Positions 49,288-58,502 are shown, counted from the stretch's first letter. The stretch is 64,000 bases of DNA from Pseudomonas parafulva (GCF_000800255.1 NZ_CP009747.1:1426001-1490000), one strand, 5' to 3'. The notes: generated from the letters alone by a model not told the origin. A program made the numbers and translations.

Positions 49288-50768
49288 TCAGCCAGATGAT
49301 GCAACGCTACCTGGCCAGCACCCCTGATCGCGTGGCGATCCGCGAAATGCACGGGCGCAGCTACACCCTGCACGGCCTGCGCGACGACGTGCAGCGCTTG
49401 GCCGATGCCCTGCAAGCGCGGGTCGGCGACTGCCAGCGCAAGGTCTTCGGCATCGCCATGCGCTCGAGCTATGAGTGGGTCTACACCCTGCTGGCGATCC
49501 AGAAAGTTGGCGGTGTGCTGTTGCCGGTGCCAATCGAGTTCTCCGACGACCAGATCGGCAGCTTGCTCGGCAAAGCAGCGGCGGTGTTCGTCAGCGATCA
49601 TGGCACCGCCCGGCGTCTGCAACGCATCCTGCCGGAAAAACCCAGCTTCATTCCCCGCCAGTTGATGGCGCAGGGGCCTGGCGAGCCCTGGACGCAGGAC
49701 GACGAGTTGCTGCCCGCCGGCATCGTCTCGGTGATTCATACCTCCGGCACCACCTCGCGGCCCAAGGGCGTGATGATCCGCGACGAAGCGGTCGGTCTGC
49801 TGGTGGACAACGTGTTCAAGCGCCTGCCGCCGCAGCCGCTGCACTACTTTTCCATCGTGCCCATGAGCCTGCTGATCGAACAGGTGCTGGGGGTGTTCAT
49901 TCCACTGCTTTCCGGCGGCAGCCTGACCCTGATGCCCGAAGGGGTGGCCGAGTACGGTGCGGCCAGCGGCAATGCCCGTCACTACCTGGAGTTGATCGCA
50001 CCGAACCGGCCCAACTTCCTGTACCTGCCGCCCAAGTTGCTGGAGGAGGCCAATCTGTTGCTGGAGCAGGGCGCCAGCGTCGAGCAACTGTTCGGTCCCG
50101 GTGCGCCACACATCATCACCGGCGGCGCGAGGATGCCTGCCAGTGTGTTGCACGCCCTGGACGCGCACGGGGTGCAGGTGTTCGAGGCCTACGGCCTGAG
50201 CGAAAACTCGTCGATCATCTCGCTCAATTCTCCCGCCCAACGCCGCATCGGCTCGGCCGGCACGCTGCTCGACGGCATCGAGCCGAAACTGGTCGATGGC
50301 GAGTTGCTGGTGAAGACCCCGACCCTGTGCGCCGGCTACTACAACGCCGACGACACCGCCTGCGACCTGTCCGACGGCTACTTGCACACCGGCGACATCG
50401 CCGAGTTGCGCGAGGGTTTCCTGTACATCACCGGGCGCAAGAAGCACGTGATCATCCTCTCGACGGCGCGCAACATTTCGCCGGAATGGGTGGAGAACGT
50501 CTACAAGGAGAGTCCGCTGATCGACGACATGATCGTCATGGGCGAGGGCCGTGACGAGCCGTGCGCGCTGGTGCTGAGCACTGCCGACGAGGCGGCCGTA
50601 CGTAACGAGATGACCCGCCTGGAGCCACGCCTGGCTGATTTCGCGCGGGTCAGGCGGCTGCGTGTGATCGACGAGATCGCCACGTTCCGTGAGCGCTTCT
50701 ACACCGTGACCGGTCGCCCACGCCGGGCCGAGATCGAAGCGCACTTCATCGACCGTTTGTACACCTAG
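49284..50768 (+). CDS. AMP-forming acyl/aryl-acid ligase
   Basis: This 494-residue ANL-superfamily enzyme should activate a carboxylic acid as its adenylate. The P-loop is VIHTSGTTSRPKGVMI; the adenine motif is FEAYGLSENSSIISLN; GYLHTGDIAELREG and ITGRKKHVII form the hinge. The normally catalytic C-terminal Lys (in TGK) appears as Arg: TVTGRPRRAEI. That could mean reduced adenylation or a different mechanism. It is long-chain-acyl-CoA-synthetase-like in sequence, but the substrate and acceptor (CoA, carrier protein or amine) are not evident. It overlaps the dioxygenase gene and precedes the hemolysin-family gene by 15 bases. Confidence 0.87.
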   Translation: MISQMMQRYLASTPDRVAIREMHGRSYTLHGLRDDVQRLADALQARVGDCQRKVFGIAMRSSYEWVYTLLAIQKVGGVLLPVPIEFSDDQIGSLLGKAAAVFVSDHGTARRLQRILPEKPSFIPRQLMAQGPGEPWTQDDELLPAGIVSVIHTSGTTSRPKGVMIRDEAVGLLVDNVFKRLPPQPLHYFSIVPMSLLIEQVLGVFIPLLSGGSLTLMPEGVAEYGAASGNARHYLELIAPNRPNFLYLPPKLLEEANLLLEQGASVEQLFGPGAPHIITGGARMPASVLHALDAHGVQVFEAYGLSENSSIISLNSPAQRRIGSAGTLLDGIEPKLVDGELLVKTPTLCAGYYNADDTACDLSDGYLHTGDIAELREGFLYITGRKKHVIILSTARNISPEWVENVYKESPLIDDMIVMGEGRDEPCALVLSTADEAAVRNEMTRLEPRLADFARVRRLRVIDEIATFRERFYTVTGRPRRAEIEAHFIDRLYT

Positions 50769-50783
50769 GACAGGACGTCAGCC

Positions 50784-51383
50784 ATGTACATCGTGCGCAA
50801 TTTCTACAAGGGACGTCCCGGCTACCGTTGCCTGCAGGAGGCGGTGCGCGCCCACTACCTCAAGCACTACGACGCCACGCCTGAGCCGCAGCCGGACCTG
50901 TTCGTCTGCCTGACCGGCTCCAGTGGCGGTGCGCCGGGCTATGCCTGCGCCGGCATCAGCTACGGCGATTCCGGCAAGCTGTTCAGCGAGTACTACCTGG
51001 ATACGCCGCTGGATCAGCGCTACGCGCTGGACCGCGGGCGTATCGCCGAAATCGGCGCGTTCGCCTCGTTCCAGAGCGGCAGCGGTGCCGGCAAGTACTT
51101 GCTGGACAACGTCATCCGCACCCTGGCCTTGCGCAATTTCGGCCTGGTGGTGCTGACTGCCACGCCGCAGGTGCGCCAACTGCTGGCGCCCATCGTCGAT
51201 AACCTCGACGACCTGGGCGCGGCCGATCCCCGGCGGGTCAAGGATCCCGCCGTCAACTGGGGCCGCTACTACCAGCAGGCACCGCGAGTATTGGCTTCGC
51301 GCCTGTCCTCGCCCAGTGCCTGGCTGAAAGCGCCGACCCTGCTTTCACCCTCACCGCAGCACGCCCCAACGGCGTCTGTCTGA
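50784..51383 (+). CDS. Thermostable hemolysin family protein
   Basis: The 199-residue protein matches the thermostable hemolysin (T_hemolysin) family first named from Vibrio: EIGAFASFQSGSGAGKYLLD, LVVLTATPQVRQLLAPI, then AADPRRVKDPA and WGRYYQQAPRVLA. The fold appears related to GNAT/acyl-homoserine-lactone-synthase-like proteins, so an acyltransferase role with the neighbouring ligase is plausible; a true haemolysin role is unproven. It has no signal peptide. It lies third in the dioxygenase-ligase-hemolysin-MFS operon. Confidence 0.82.
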   Translation: MYIVRNFYKGRPGYRCLQEAVRAHYLKHYDATPEPQPDLFVCLTGSSGGAPGYACAGISYGDSGKLFSEYYLDTPLDQRYALDRGRIAEIGAFASFQSGSGAGKYLLDNVIRTLALRNFGLVVLTATPQVRQLLAPIVDNLDDLGAADPRRVKDPAVNWGRYYQQAPRVLASRLSSPSAWLKAPTLLSPSPQHAPTASV

Positions 51384-51391
51384 CCCATGAG

Positions 51392-51417
51392 CAGACCGGG
51401 CTGGAGTGCCCGGTCTG
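51392..51417 (+). terminator. Hairpin between hemolysin-family gene and MFS gene
   Basis: A perfect 10-base stem (51392-51401 with 51408-51417) and 6-base loop lie 9 bases after the hemolysin-family stop and directly before the GGAGAG site of the MFS gene. It could be an attenuator, an RNA-stabilising end or a translation control element. No T-run follows. Confidence 0.5.
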
Positions 51418-51428
51418 TCGGAGAGCTT

Positions 51429-52619
51429 ATGCACGCCACCAAGCGTTACGAAAACTTCATCGTGTTCCTGGCCCCGCTGGTCAACAGCCTCGGCGGCATC
51501 GCCATCGACCTGTACGCGCCGAGCCTGCCGTCCATCGGTCGCGAACTGGGCGCAGGCCCGGCGCTGATGCAAAACACCATCACCATCACCTTGCTGTTCT
51601 ATGCGCTGGGGCAGTTGTTCTTCGGCATCATGGCCGACGCCCGGGGCCGGCGCCCGGCGGTGCTGCTCGGGCTTGGGGTGTTCCTGGTCGGCAGCCTGCT
51701 GGCGACCGCCGCCACCTCCATCGAGATGCTGCTGTTGGCCCGCGCCCTGCAAGGCTTCGCCATTGGCGCCTGCCAGGTGGTGGCGCGCGCGGTGCTGGTG
51801 GACGTGGTCAAGGGGCCGCGTTTCTACGTGGCGATCATCTACCTGAGCCTGGCCTTTGGCCTGGGCCCGGTGATCGCGCCCTATATCGGCGGCTTGATGG
51901 AAGTGCACTTCGGCTGGCGATACAACTTCGTGCTCTACGCCGCCTATGCGCTGCTGGTACTGACGTTCGTGGTCGCCGGGCTCAAGGAGTCGCTGCCCGT
52001 CGAGTCGCGGCGCCGTCCGTTGCAGACGCTGGGCGGCTACCGGGTGATTCTGGCCGACCGAGGCTTTCGCGCCGCCGTCGTGGTGCTGGGCTCGAGCTTT
52101 TCCGCGTTCCTGCTGTGGAACGTGTTCGGCCCGCACATCGTGCAGGACGTGCTCGGCCACGACGCCCACTACTTTGGCAGTACGGCCCTGGGCGTGGGCT
52201 GCTGCTACCTGACCGGCACCTTGGTCAATCGCGCGCTGATTCGCAGGCTGTCGCCGGACACCCTGATGTGGAGCGGGCTGGCGCTGTTCCTCGGCGGCGT
52301 ACTGTGCATCACCGCCGCGCCCCAGGCCTTGAGCCTGACGCCGCTGCTCGGTGGCATCATGCTCATCGCCTTTGGCCAGGGCTTCATCTTCTCCAACGCC
52401 ATGGCCCGCTCGATGGCGCTGTTTCCCGACCGCGCCGGAGTGGCGGCGAGCCTGCAGGGTTGTTTGATGCTGGTGTTCGGCTCGCTGGCCTCGGCCAGCG
52501 TCAGTGGCCTGGACGTGGAAAGCAACCTGGCGATCGCCGGGGTGTTCGGCGTGCTGCTGCTGGTGTCCCTGTCGGGGATGGTCGGCGCGCGGGTGGCCCG
52601 GCAGGCGTCGTTGGCGTAA
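51429..52619 (+). CDS. MFS drug-type exporter (Bcr/CflA-like)
   Basis: This 396-residue protein has about twelve membrane spans and the Bcr/CflA-type features: DLYAPSLPSIGRELG near the start and motif A as FGIMADARGRRPAVLLG. ALQGFAIGACQVVARAVLVD matches the proton-antiporter motif C region only loosely. The frame opens at 51387, but ATG 51429 has a GGAGAG site and gives the normal start. As the last gene of the operon it most likely exports the product of the dioxygenase and ligase, giving self-resistance or secretion. Confidence 0.9.
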   Translation: MHATKRYENFIVFLAPLVNSLGGIAIDLYAPSLPSIGRELGAGPALMQNTITITLLFYALGQLFFGIMADARGRRPAVLLGLGVFLVGSLLATAATSIEMLLLARALQGFAIGACQVVARAVLVDVVKGPRFYVAIIYLSLAFGLGPVIAPYIGGLMEVHFGWRYNFVLYAAYALLVLTFVVAGLKESLPVESRRRPLQTLGGYRVILADRGFRAAVVVLGSSFSAFLLWNVFGPHIVQDVLGHDAHYFGSTALGVGCCYLTGTLVNRALIRRLSPDTLMWSGLALFLGGVLCITAAPQALSLTPLLGGIMLIAFGQGFIFSNAMARSMALFPDRAGVAASLQGCLMLVFGSLASASVSGLDVESNLAIAGVFGVLLLVSLSGMVGARVARQASLA

Positions 52620-52624
52620 GGCTG

Positions 52625-52648
52625 CGCGCCCTGCGCGTGCAGGGCGCG
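52625..52648. terminator. Terminator-like hairpin between MFS and GNAT genes
   Basis: A perfect 10-base GC-only-core stem (52625-52634 with 52639-52648) with a GCGT loop lies in the 38-base gap between convergent stops. No T-run on either strand. Confidence 0.6.
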
Positions 52649-52657
52649 ATCGACCGA

Positions 52658-53158
52658 CTAGACCGGTTCCACTTCCTGCTTGTACAGGCGCATGCCGCGT
52701 GCCTGGTAATTGGCCAGGGCGGCCGGGTGGTCGAGGCTGCAGGTGTGCAGCCAGACGCGTCGAGTGCCCGGCCAGTTCCAGGCGTCGCGCAGGGCCTGGC
52801 TCAACAGGGGGCCACCGAAGCCTCGGTCGAGGAACTGCGGCGCCAGGCCGAAATAGCGAATCTCGACGTTCTCGCCATCAGGCCGTTGCAGCTCGTAATA
52901 CCCGGCGATGGCCCCGCGGTGGTAGGCCACCCAGGTACGGTGGCACGCCTGACCGATCTCGGCCTGCCATTGTTCGTCTGTCCAGTGGTCCAGGTCGGTC
53001 CACGACCAGTCGCTACCCACCAGTTGGTAGAGAAAGCGATTGAACGCCGGCTGTACGATTTCGCACTCGACCACGTTCAGATCGTCGCGTGCTGGCTTGG
53101 CGCGCAACTGGTCAGGGGAAGTCATCTCCAGGTAGTAGACGGTCTGGGTATCGGTCAC
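52658..53158 (-). CDS. GNAT family N-acetyltransferase
   Basis: The 166-residue protein has the GNAT fold. GAIAGYYELQ and VEIRYFGLAPQFLDRGFGGPLL form the acetyl-CoA-binding beta-bulge and pyrophosphate loop (RGFGG in place of QxxGxG/A), and HPAALANYQARGMRLYKQE is the C-terminal helix-strand. The acceptor is unknown. It is convergent with the MFS gene and not part of that operon. Confidence 0.88.
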   Translation of the reverse strand: MTDTQTVYYLEMTSPDQLRAKPARDDLNVVECEIVQPAFNRFLYQLVGSDWSWTDLDHWTDEQWQAEIGQACHRTWVAYHRGAIAGYYELQRPDGENVEIRYFGLAPQFLDRGFGGPLLSQALRDAWNWPGTRRVWLHTCSLDHPAALANYQARGMRLYKQEVEPV

Positions 53159-53235
53159 CGGCGCAGCTCCAGGTCGTGGGCAAGGCCGCTAGCGTACCTG
53201 TGCGCGGGGGCGCCGCAAAGGGCGATGACAAGCCT

Positions 53236-53826
53236 TCAATGGCGCTGAAGGTCGCCTGGGGTATCGATGTCGTGCAGGATGCCAGGATCGTCGACCTCGA
53301 TCACCTGGCAGGCGTGAGGATTGGCCTCGATGAGCGCGCGCCCACCGTGGTCGCCGTCCAGGCGCGCCAGTGTGGGCCAGAAGCGTCGGCCGAAGATCAC
53401 CGGATGGCCGCGTCGGCCTCGATAACACGGCAGCACAATCGACTGCTGATCGGCCTGGCAGGCCAGTGTCGTCAGCGTTGCCGCTGCAATCCATGGCATG
53501 TCGCCGAGCAACACGGCGACGGCGTGAGCATCGCTGGCCGCCATGGCGTCGATGCCGGCGGCAAGGCTGGCGCCCATGCCGTCGAGCGCGTGTTCGGCGT
53601 GCACGGTGCGTACCCGACTCCCGATGCCGAGCGTAGACGGGTCGTCACCGGGGCGCAGCACCACGTAGACCCTGTCGAAGCTTTCCAGCGCCCGCGCCAG
53701 CGTCGCCTGCAGGACGGTGTGCGTGTCATCGAGCCGCGCCTGGCGCTTGTCGCTGCCGAACCGCGACCCTTGTCCGGCCGCCAGTACCAGCGCGGCGCAG
53801 CGCGCAGATGGGGTGGTTCGATTCAT
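53236..53826 (-). CDS. MocA-like molybdenum cofactor cytidylyltransferase
   Basis: This 196-residue nucleotidyltransferase has the N-terminal AALVLAAGQGSRFGSDK signature for CTP binding, GMGASLAAGID, and VAVLLGDMPWI. It should attach CMP to molybdopterin, giving the cytosine-dinucleotide cofactor (MCD) used by xanthine-oxidase-family enzymes. It overlaps the xdhC-like gene by 4 bases and completes the maturation set for the molybdenum hydroxylase encoded upstream on the same strand. Confidence 0.9.
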   Translation of the reverse strand: MNRTTPSARCAALVLAAGQGSRFGSDKRQARLDDTHTVLQATLARALESFDRVYVVLRPGDDPSTLGIGSRVRTVHAEHALDGMGASLAAGIDAMAASDAHAVAVLLGDMPWIAAATLTTLACQADQQSIVLPCYRGRRGHPVIFGRRFWPTLARLDGDHGGRALIEANPHACQVIEVDDPGILHDIDTPGDLQRH

Positions 53827-54851
53827 GCCGCCGGCTGCGCCAGTTCCTGGGCCTGCTTGGCCTTTGTCACGCTGACCGCCCCCGGCAGGTCTACACCATT
53901 CTTTGCCGCAAGGATTTCGGCCATCACGCTCACGGCGATTTCCGCAGGGGTCTTGCTGCCGATGTAGATTCCGATGGGGCCGCGCAGGCGGGCGAGGCTT
54001 GCCGGGGTCTGCTCGAAATGCTCGATCAGCCGTGCCCGACGCTGCTGGCTGTTGCGCCGCGAACCGATGGCGCCGATGTAGAATGCCGGGCCCTGCAGGG
54101 CTTCGAGCAGGGCCAGGTCATCGAGCTTGGGGTCGTGGCTGACGGCGACGATGCAGGTGCGCAGGTCAGCGGCGAAGTCGCGCACCACGTCGTCGGGCAT
54201 GCCCACCCGGCAGTCCACCCCGGCCACGTTCCAGCCGGCGATGTACTCCGGCCGTGGGTCGCACACCGACACGCGAAAACCGTTGAACAGGGCCATGGTC
54301 GCCAGGTATTCGGCCAGCGCGCCGGCACCGATCAACAGCAGGCGATACCCGGGACCGAGGGTGTTGACCAGGTACTGGCCATCGCAGCTGAACTGCTCGG
54401 GCGTGGCGGTGACCCGCAAGGTCGCTTCTCCGTCATGCAGGGCCACTTGGCGGCGCACCAGGTGACCGCTGTCGAGCTGCTCGAGCAGGTGGGACAACGA
54501 CTGCCAGCAGGGCGAGAATTCCAGGATCAGTTCCAGCGTGCCGCCACAGGGCAGGCCGAAGCGGTGCGCTTCGTCGGCGCTGACGCCATAGCGCACCTGC
54601 TGCGGCGGGCTGTCGGGCAAGCCAGGGCCGCCGTAGGCGTCGGTGTATCGATGGATCAGGTCGTCCTCGATGCAGCCACCGGAGACGCTGCCAACCACCC
54701 GGCCGTCGGCGCGCAGGGCCATCATCGAGCCAACCGGGCGCGGCGAGGAACCCCAGGTGTGGGCAACCGTGGCCAACAGCACGCGGTGGCCGGCCTGCAG
54801 CCAGTCCCGCGCCGTGCGCAGCACCAGCAGGTCGATACTTTCCATGGGCAC
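53823..54851 (-). CDS. XdhC-family molybdenum cofactor insertion/sulfuration protein
   Basis: The 342-residue protein has the N-terminal XdhC/CoxI motif (MALRADGRVVGSVSGGCIEDDL) and a Rossmann-type C-terminal domain (LLLIGAGALAEYLATMA, AVSHDPKLDDLALLEAL, FYIGAIGSRRNSQQ). XdhC proteins bind molybdenum cofactor, promote its sulfuration and hand it to the target hydroxylase. The gene follows the cytochrome c gene by 47 bases and is coupled to the MocA-like gene. Confidence 0.93.
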   Translation of the reverse strand: MPMESIDLLVLRTARDWLQAGHRVLLATVAHTWGSSPRPVGSMMALRADGRVVGSVSGGCIEDDLIHRYTDAYGGPGLPDSPPQQVRYGVSADEAHRFGLPCGGTLELILEFSPCWQSLSHLLEQLDSGHLVRRQVALHDGEATLRVTATPEQFSCDGQYLVNTLGPGYRLLLIGAGALAEYLATMALFNGFRVSVCDPRPEYIAGWNVAGVDCRVGMPDDVVRDFAADLRTCIVAVSHDPKLDDLALLEALQGPAFYIGAIGSRRNSQQRRARLIEHFEQTPASLARLRGPIGIYIGSKTPAEIAVSVMAEILAAKNGVDLPGAVSVTKAKQAQELAQPAA

Positions 54852-54898
54852 TCCTTGGGCGATTCGAGACCCGCTGCGTCTGGCGCAGCGGGTGAGTT

Positions 54899-56239
54899 TC
54901 AGCGCATGTGCAGCACGATCGGGCTGCTGCTGGCCGGGTCAGTGTGCTCACGCAGCTTGGCAACGTCTTTGGCATCGACGGCACCGCCGTGGTTCCCCCA
55001 GGCGCTGCGCACGTAGCTCAGCACCTGGGCGATTTCCTCGTCGCTCATCTGCTGACGCAGCGCCGGCATGCGGTAGGCGTCCGGCACCCCGGCCGCGACG
55101 ATGCGCTGCGAGCCGTTCAAGGTGATGTTGATCGCTGAAGCGTTCTCCTTGGCCAGCATCGAGCTGGCGCCGGCCAGCGGTGGAATCCATTCGGCCTGGC
55201 CCTGGCCTTGAAGCCCGTGGCACGACGCACAGCGGGTGACGTAGCTGTGCGCGCCGGGCTTGTCCAGCTCGCTGGCCGCCGACACCGCCTGGTACTGCCA
55301 GGGCGTGCCGTCGCGCGCAGGGTCGCCTGGCAGTGACTTGAGGTAGCGGGCGATGGCGCTCAGGTCGTCGTCGCTCATGAACTGCGTGGAGTTGTTGAAG
55401 GCCTCGGTCATCGAGCCGTAGACCACCGCGTGCTGGTTACGCCCGGTCTTTAGGAACTGCACCATGTCCGCCTCGCTCCAGCGGCCCAACCCGGTGTTGG
55501 GGTCTTGGCGCAGGCTCGGCGCATACCAGCCGTCGAGCAGGGCGCCGGCGAGAAACGCCTGGCCAGACTCGTCGAGCGCCTTTTCATTGAACGCCAGCCC
55601 CCGCGGCGTATGACAACTGCCGCAGTGCCCTGGACCCTGGACGATGTAGGCGCCCTGGTTCCACAGCGGGTCTTCGGTAGCCTTCTGCGCGTACGGCGTG
55701 TCGGCCGCGAACAACCCGTTCCACAGGGCGATCGGCCAGCGCATGTTCAGTGGCCAGGGAATGTCGCTGGGGATATTGGCCTGCTGGACCGGCTGTACAC
55801 CTTGCATGAAGAAGGCGTACAGCGCGCGCACGTCGTCATCGCTGAGCTTGGCGTAAGACGGGTAGGGCATGGCCGGGTACAGCCGCCGCCCACCGGGTGC
55901 GACGCCATGGCGGACGGCGCGGTCGAAGTCGGCCAGGCTATAGGCGCCGATGCCGGTGTCACGGTCAGGGGTGATGTTGGTGGCATGGATCGCGCCCAGC
56001 GGGGTGGCCATTTCCAGCCCACCGGCGAACGGCGCCTGGCCAGGCAGGCTATGGCAGGCCACGCAGTCGCTCAGGCGCGCGACGTACTCGCCGCGGCTGA
56101 CCAAGGCGCGATCCTGCTCGGCCGCCTGCTGCTCGAACGGTGAGGCGATCTCGCGGTTGACGTACCAGGCGGTGAAACCGGCAGCGACCAGGCACGGCAG
56201 CGCCAACCAGCGGAGGGTGGTGGACAATCGATTGTTCAT
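54899..56239 (-). CDS. Membrane-anchored triheme cytochrome c
   Basis: The 446-residue protein starts with an uncleaved-looking signal anchor (about residues 9-27). It carries three c-type haem motifs: CVACH (59-63), CGSCH (near 215) and CASCH (near 345). Met ligands are plausible in MATPLGAIHA and MPALRQQM. It resembles the cytochrome subunit of membrane alcohol/aldehyde dehydrogenases. Lying 13 bases after the molybdopterin subunit gene, it should accept electrons from that enzyme in the periplasm and pass them to the respiratory chain. Confidence 0.93.
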   Translation of the reverse strand: MNNRLSTTLRWLALPCLVAAGFTAWYVNREIASPFEQQAAEQDRALVSRGEYVARLSDCVACHSLPGQAPFAGGLEMATPLGAIHATNITPDRDTGIGAYSLADFDRAVRHGVAPGGRRLYPAMPYPSYAKLSDDDVRALYAFFMQGVQPVQQANIPSDIPWPLNMRWPIALWNGLFAADTPYAQKATEDPLWNQGAYIVQGPGHCGSCHTPRGLAFNEKALDESGQAFLAGALLDGWYAPSLRQDPNTGLGRWSEADMVQFLKTGRNQHAVVYGSMTEAFNNSTQFMSDDDLSAIARYLKSLPGDPARDGTPWQYQAVSAASELDKPGAHSYVTRCASCHGLQGQGQAEWIPPLAGASSMLAKENASAINITLNGSQRIVAAGVPDAYRMPALRQQMSDEEIAQVLSYVRSAWGNHGGAVDAKDVAKLREHTDPASSSPIVLHMR

Positions 56240-56252
56240 GGCGGCTTCCGTG

Positions 56253-58502
56253 TCAGGCGAAGGTATGACGGCTCAGGGGCAGGCTGCGTACGCGCTGGCC
56301 GGTCAGCCGCGCGACGGCGTTGGCCACTGCAGGCGCCACGGCCGGCAACGGCGGCTCGCCGATGCCGCCCATCTTCGCGCCGCTCTCGACGATGCGCACA
56401 TGCACCCGGGCCATGCGCGACGGCGGCAAGATCGGGTACAGATCGTAGTTGCGCGCGCGCGGCAGGCCATTGACGTACACCGCTTCCTCCACCAGCGTCT
56501 GCGACAGGCCCAGGGCCACGGCGCCGTTGACCTGATGCTCGATGATCGACGGGTTGACGATGCTGCCTGGGTCGATCGCCTGCCAGATGTCATGCACTTT
56601 GACCTGGCCGTTCTCCAGCGACACCTCGGCGATCACCGCCGCCTCCGAGCCGAACGGCGAGGCCATGGCCACGCCCCGGGCGCGTCGGGAGCCGTCCTCG
56701 GCGGTGAAGGGGCCCGGCTTCCAGCCACCGGACAGCTCGCCCACGGCCTTGAGCAGGGTGGTCAGGCGTGCATTGTCGCGCAGCAGGTGCAAGCGCAACT
56801 CGAAGGGATCCTGACCGCCTTTGTCGGCCAACTCGTCGAGGAACGACTCGTAGAAGAAGTCGTTCAGCGAGTTGCCCACCGAGCGCCAGTAGCCGAGCAT
56901 GGCCGGGCCTTTGACGTAGATCTGCGCGATGCGTTTGTTGGCGATGGCGTAGGCTTTGCCCGACAGCCCTTCCAGCGCGGTCGGGTCGATCTTTTCACCC
57001 TGCTTGCCGGCCAGGGCTTCGGTCGGGCCTTCGGTGGCACTGACCGCTTCGATGGCCACCGGCAGGCCTTTGTCGTCGAGTCCAGCGCGGAATTTCACCA
57101 CTGCCACCGGGCGCAGCACGTCACGCAGGAATTCTTCCTCGCGAGTCCAGATCAGCTTCACCGGACGGCCGACCGCCTTGGCCAGGGCAATGGCTTGGGG
57201 ATAAGGGTTGGCCGATTCGTAGAGGAAGTGGCGACCGAAGAACCCGCCCAACAGCGGCGAGTGCAGAATGATCTGCTCCTTGGCCAGGCCGGTGCGCTGG
57301 GCGATGTCGTCGCGGAACATGTCCGGCGCCTGGTTCGGCAGCCACACCTCCAGCGAGCCGTCGGCATTGAAGCGGGCCAGGGCTGACGGCGGCTCGAGCT
57401 GGGCGTGGTTGAGGTATTGATTGTGGTAGGTGGCTTCTACCTGGGTCTTGGCGCCCTTGAGCGCCTCGGCCACATCGCCTTCATGCTCGTCGTCGCGTGA
57501 CGTGCCGGTCTGCGCGGCCAGATGATCGCGCCAGGCGTCGCTGGAGAAGTCGGCCGGCATCGCACGCACCTTCACGTCGGCGCCAGGTTCTTGCCAGTCC
57601 ACTTGCACGGCTTCGGCGCCCCGCTTGGCGTGCCACCAACGCTCGGCCACCACGGCCACGGCGCCGGGCAGTACATGCACCGAGTGCACGCCTTTCATGG
57701 CTTTGACCTGCGCCTCGTTGCGCAGGCTGGCGACACTCATGCCCAGGCGCGGGGCGTGTTGCACGGCGGCGTGGAGCATGTCGTCGACGGCGATGTCGAT
57801 GCAGTACTGCGCCTTGCCGGTGGATTTGTCATAGGCATCCAGACGCCGCACAGGTTTGCCGATCCAGCGGAACTGGCTGGGGTCGCGCAGCTTGACGGTG
57901 CTCGGGTCCGGCACGGGCAGGTCCAGGGCACCGCTGGCCAGTTCGCCATAGTCCAGCGAGCGCCCCGAGGCGGCGTGCAGCACTTTGCCCGGCTCGGTGC
58001 TGAGCTCGCCGACCGGCACCGTCAGTTTCTGGGCCGCCGCCTGCAGCAGCATGGCGCGGGCCAGGGCACCGAGGCGGCGCATGGTCGGGTAGCTCATGCG
58101 CACCGACATGCTGCCGCCGGTGATGCGCATGCCGTTTTCCATGACCACGTAGGCTTCGCCGGGCGGCGCGCTCTGGACCACGAAGCGGGCAGGGTCCAGG
58201 TCGAGTTCTTCACCGACGATCTGCGCCATGGCGGTATGGGTGCCTTGGCCGCCCTCCATGAATGGGCACAGCAGGCGCACGCTGCCGTCGGGGCGCAGTT
58301 CCAGGAACGCCGGCACCTGGGTGCCGCGTTGATCGGCGGCGGCCGTTGCTGCCTGAACCCGCGCCGAGCCCAGCGGCAGGCCGAAGCCGAGCACCAGGGC
58401 GCCGATGGCGCTGCCGGCCAGGAAGCGTCGGCGCGACAGGTTCAGTGGACGATCCAGCGGCAGGTCCGGCAGGGCCAGGGGACGTTCGAACAGGGCGTTC
58501 AT
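56253..58502 (-). CDS. Molybdopterin subunit of xanthine-oxidase-family hydroxylase (IorB-like)
   Basis: This 749-residue catalytic subunit resembles isoquinoline 1-oxidoreductase beta and related aldehyde dehydrogenases. A twin-arginine signal (SRRRFL, residues 23-28, plus hydrophobic AGSAIGALVLGFGL) predicts Tat export. The family's active-site Glu lies in MGGIGEPPLPAVAPAVANAV near the C-terminus. Two molybdopterin-binding regions are recognisable (FMEGGQGTHTAMAQIVGEEL, GGFFGRHFLYE). The frame extends upstream to 58709, but ATG 58502 overlaps the small-subunit stop by one base (TGATG) and gives the complete Tat signal. The substrate, an aldehyde or N-heterocycle, is unknown. Confidence 0.94.
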   Translation of the reverse strand: MNALFERPLALPDLPLDRPLNLSRRRFLAGSAIGALVLGFGLPLGSARVQAATAAADQRGTQVPAFLELRPDGSVRLLCPFMEGGQGTHTAMAQIVGEELDLDPARFVVQSAPPGEAYVVMENGMRITGGSMSVRMSYPTMRRLGALARAMLLQAAAQKLTVPVGELSTEPGKVLHAASGRSLDYGELASGALDLPVPDPSTVKLRDPSQFRWIGKPVRRLDAYDKSTGKAQYCIDIAVDDMLHAAVQHAPRLGMSVASLRNEAQVKAMKGVHSVHVLPGAVAVVAERWWHAKRGAEAVQVDWQEPGADVKVRAMPADFSSDAWRDHLAAQTGTSRDDEHEGDVAEALKGAKTQVEATYHNQYLNHAQLEPPSALARFNADGSLEVWLPNQAPDMFRDDIAQRTGLAKEQIILHSPLLGGFFGRHFLYESANPYPQAIALAKAVGRPVKLIWTREEEFLRDVLRPVAVVKFRAGLDDKGLPVAIEAVSATEGPTEALAGKQGEKIDPTALEGLSGKAYAIANKRIAQIYVKGPAMLGYWRSVGNSLNDFFYESFLDELADKGGQDPFELRLHLLRDNARLTTLLKAVGELSGGWKPGPFTAEDGSRRARGVAMASPFGSEAAVIAEVSLENGQVKVHDIWQAIDPGSIVNPSIIEHQVNGAVALGLSQTLVEEAVYVNGLPRARNYDLYPILPPSRMARVHVRIVESGAKMGGIGEPPLPAVAPAVANAVARLTGQRVRSLPLSRHTFA

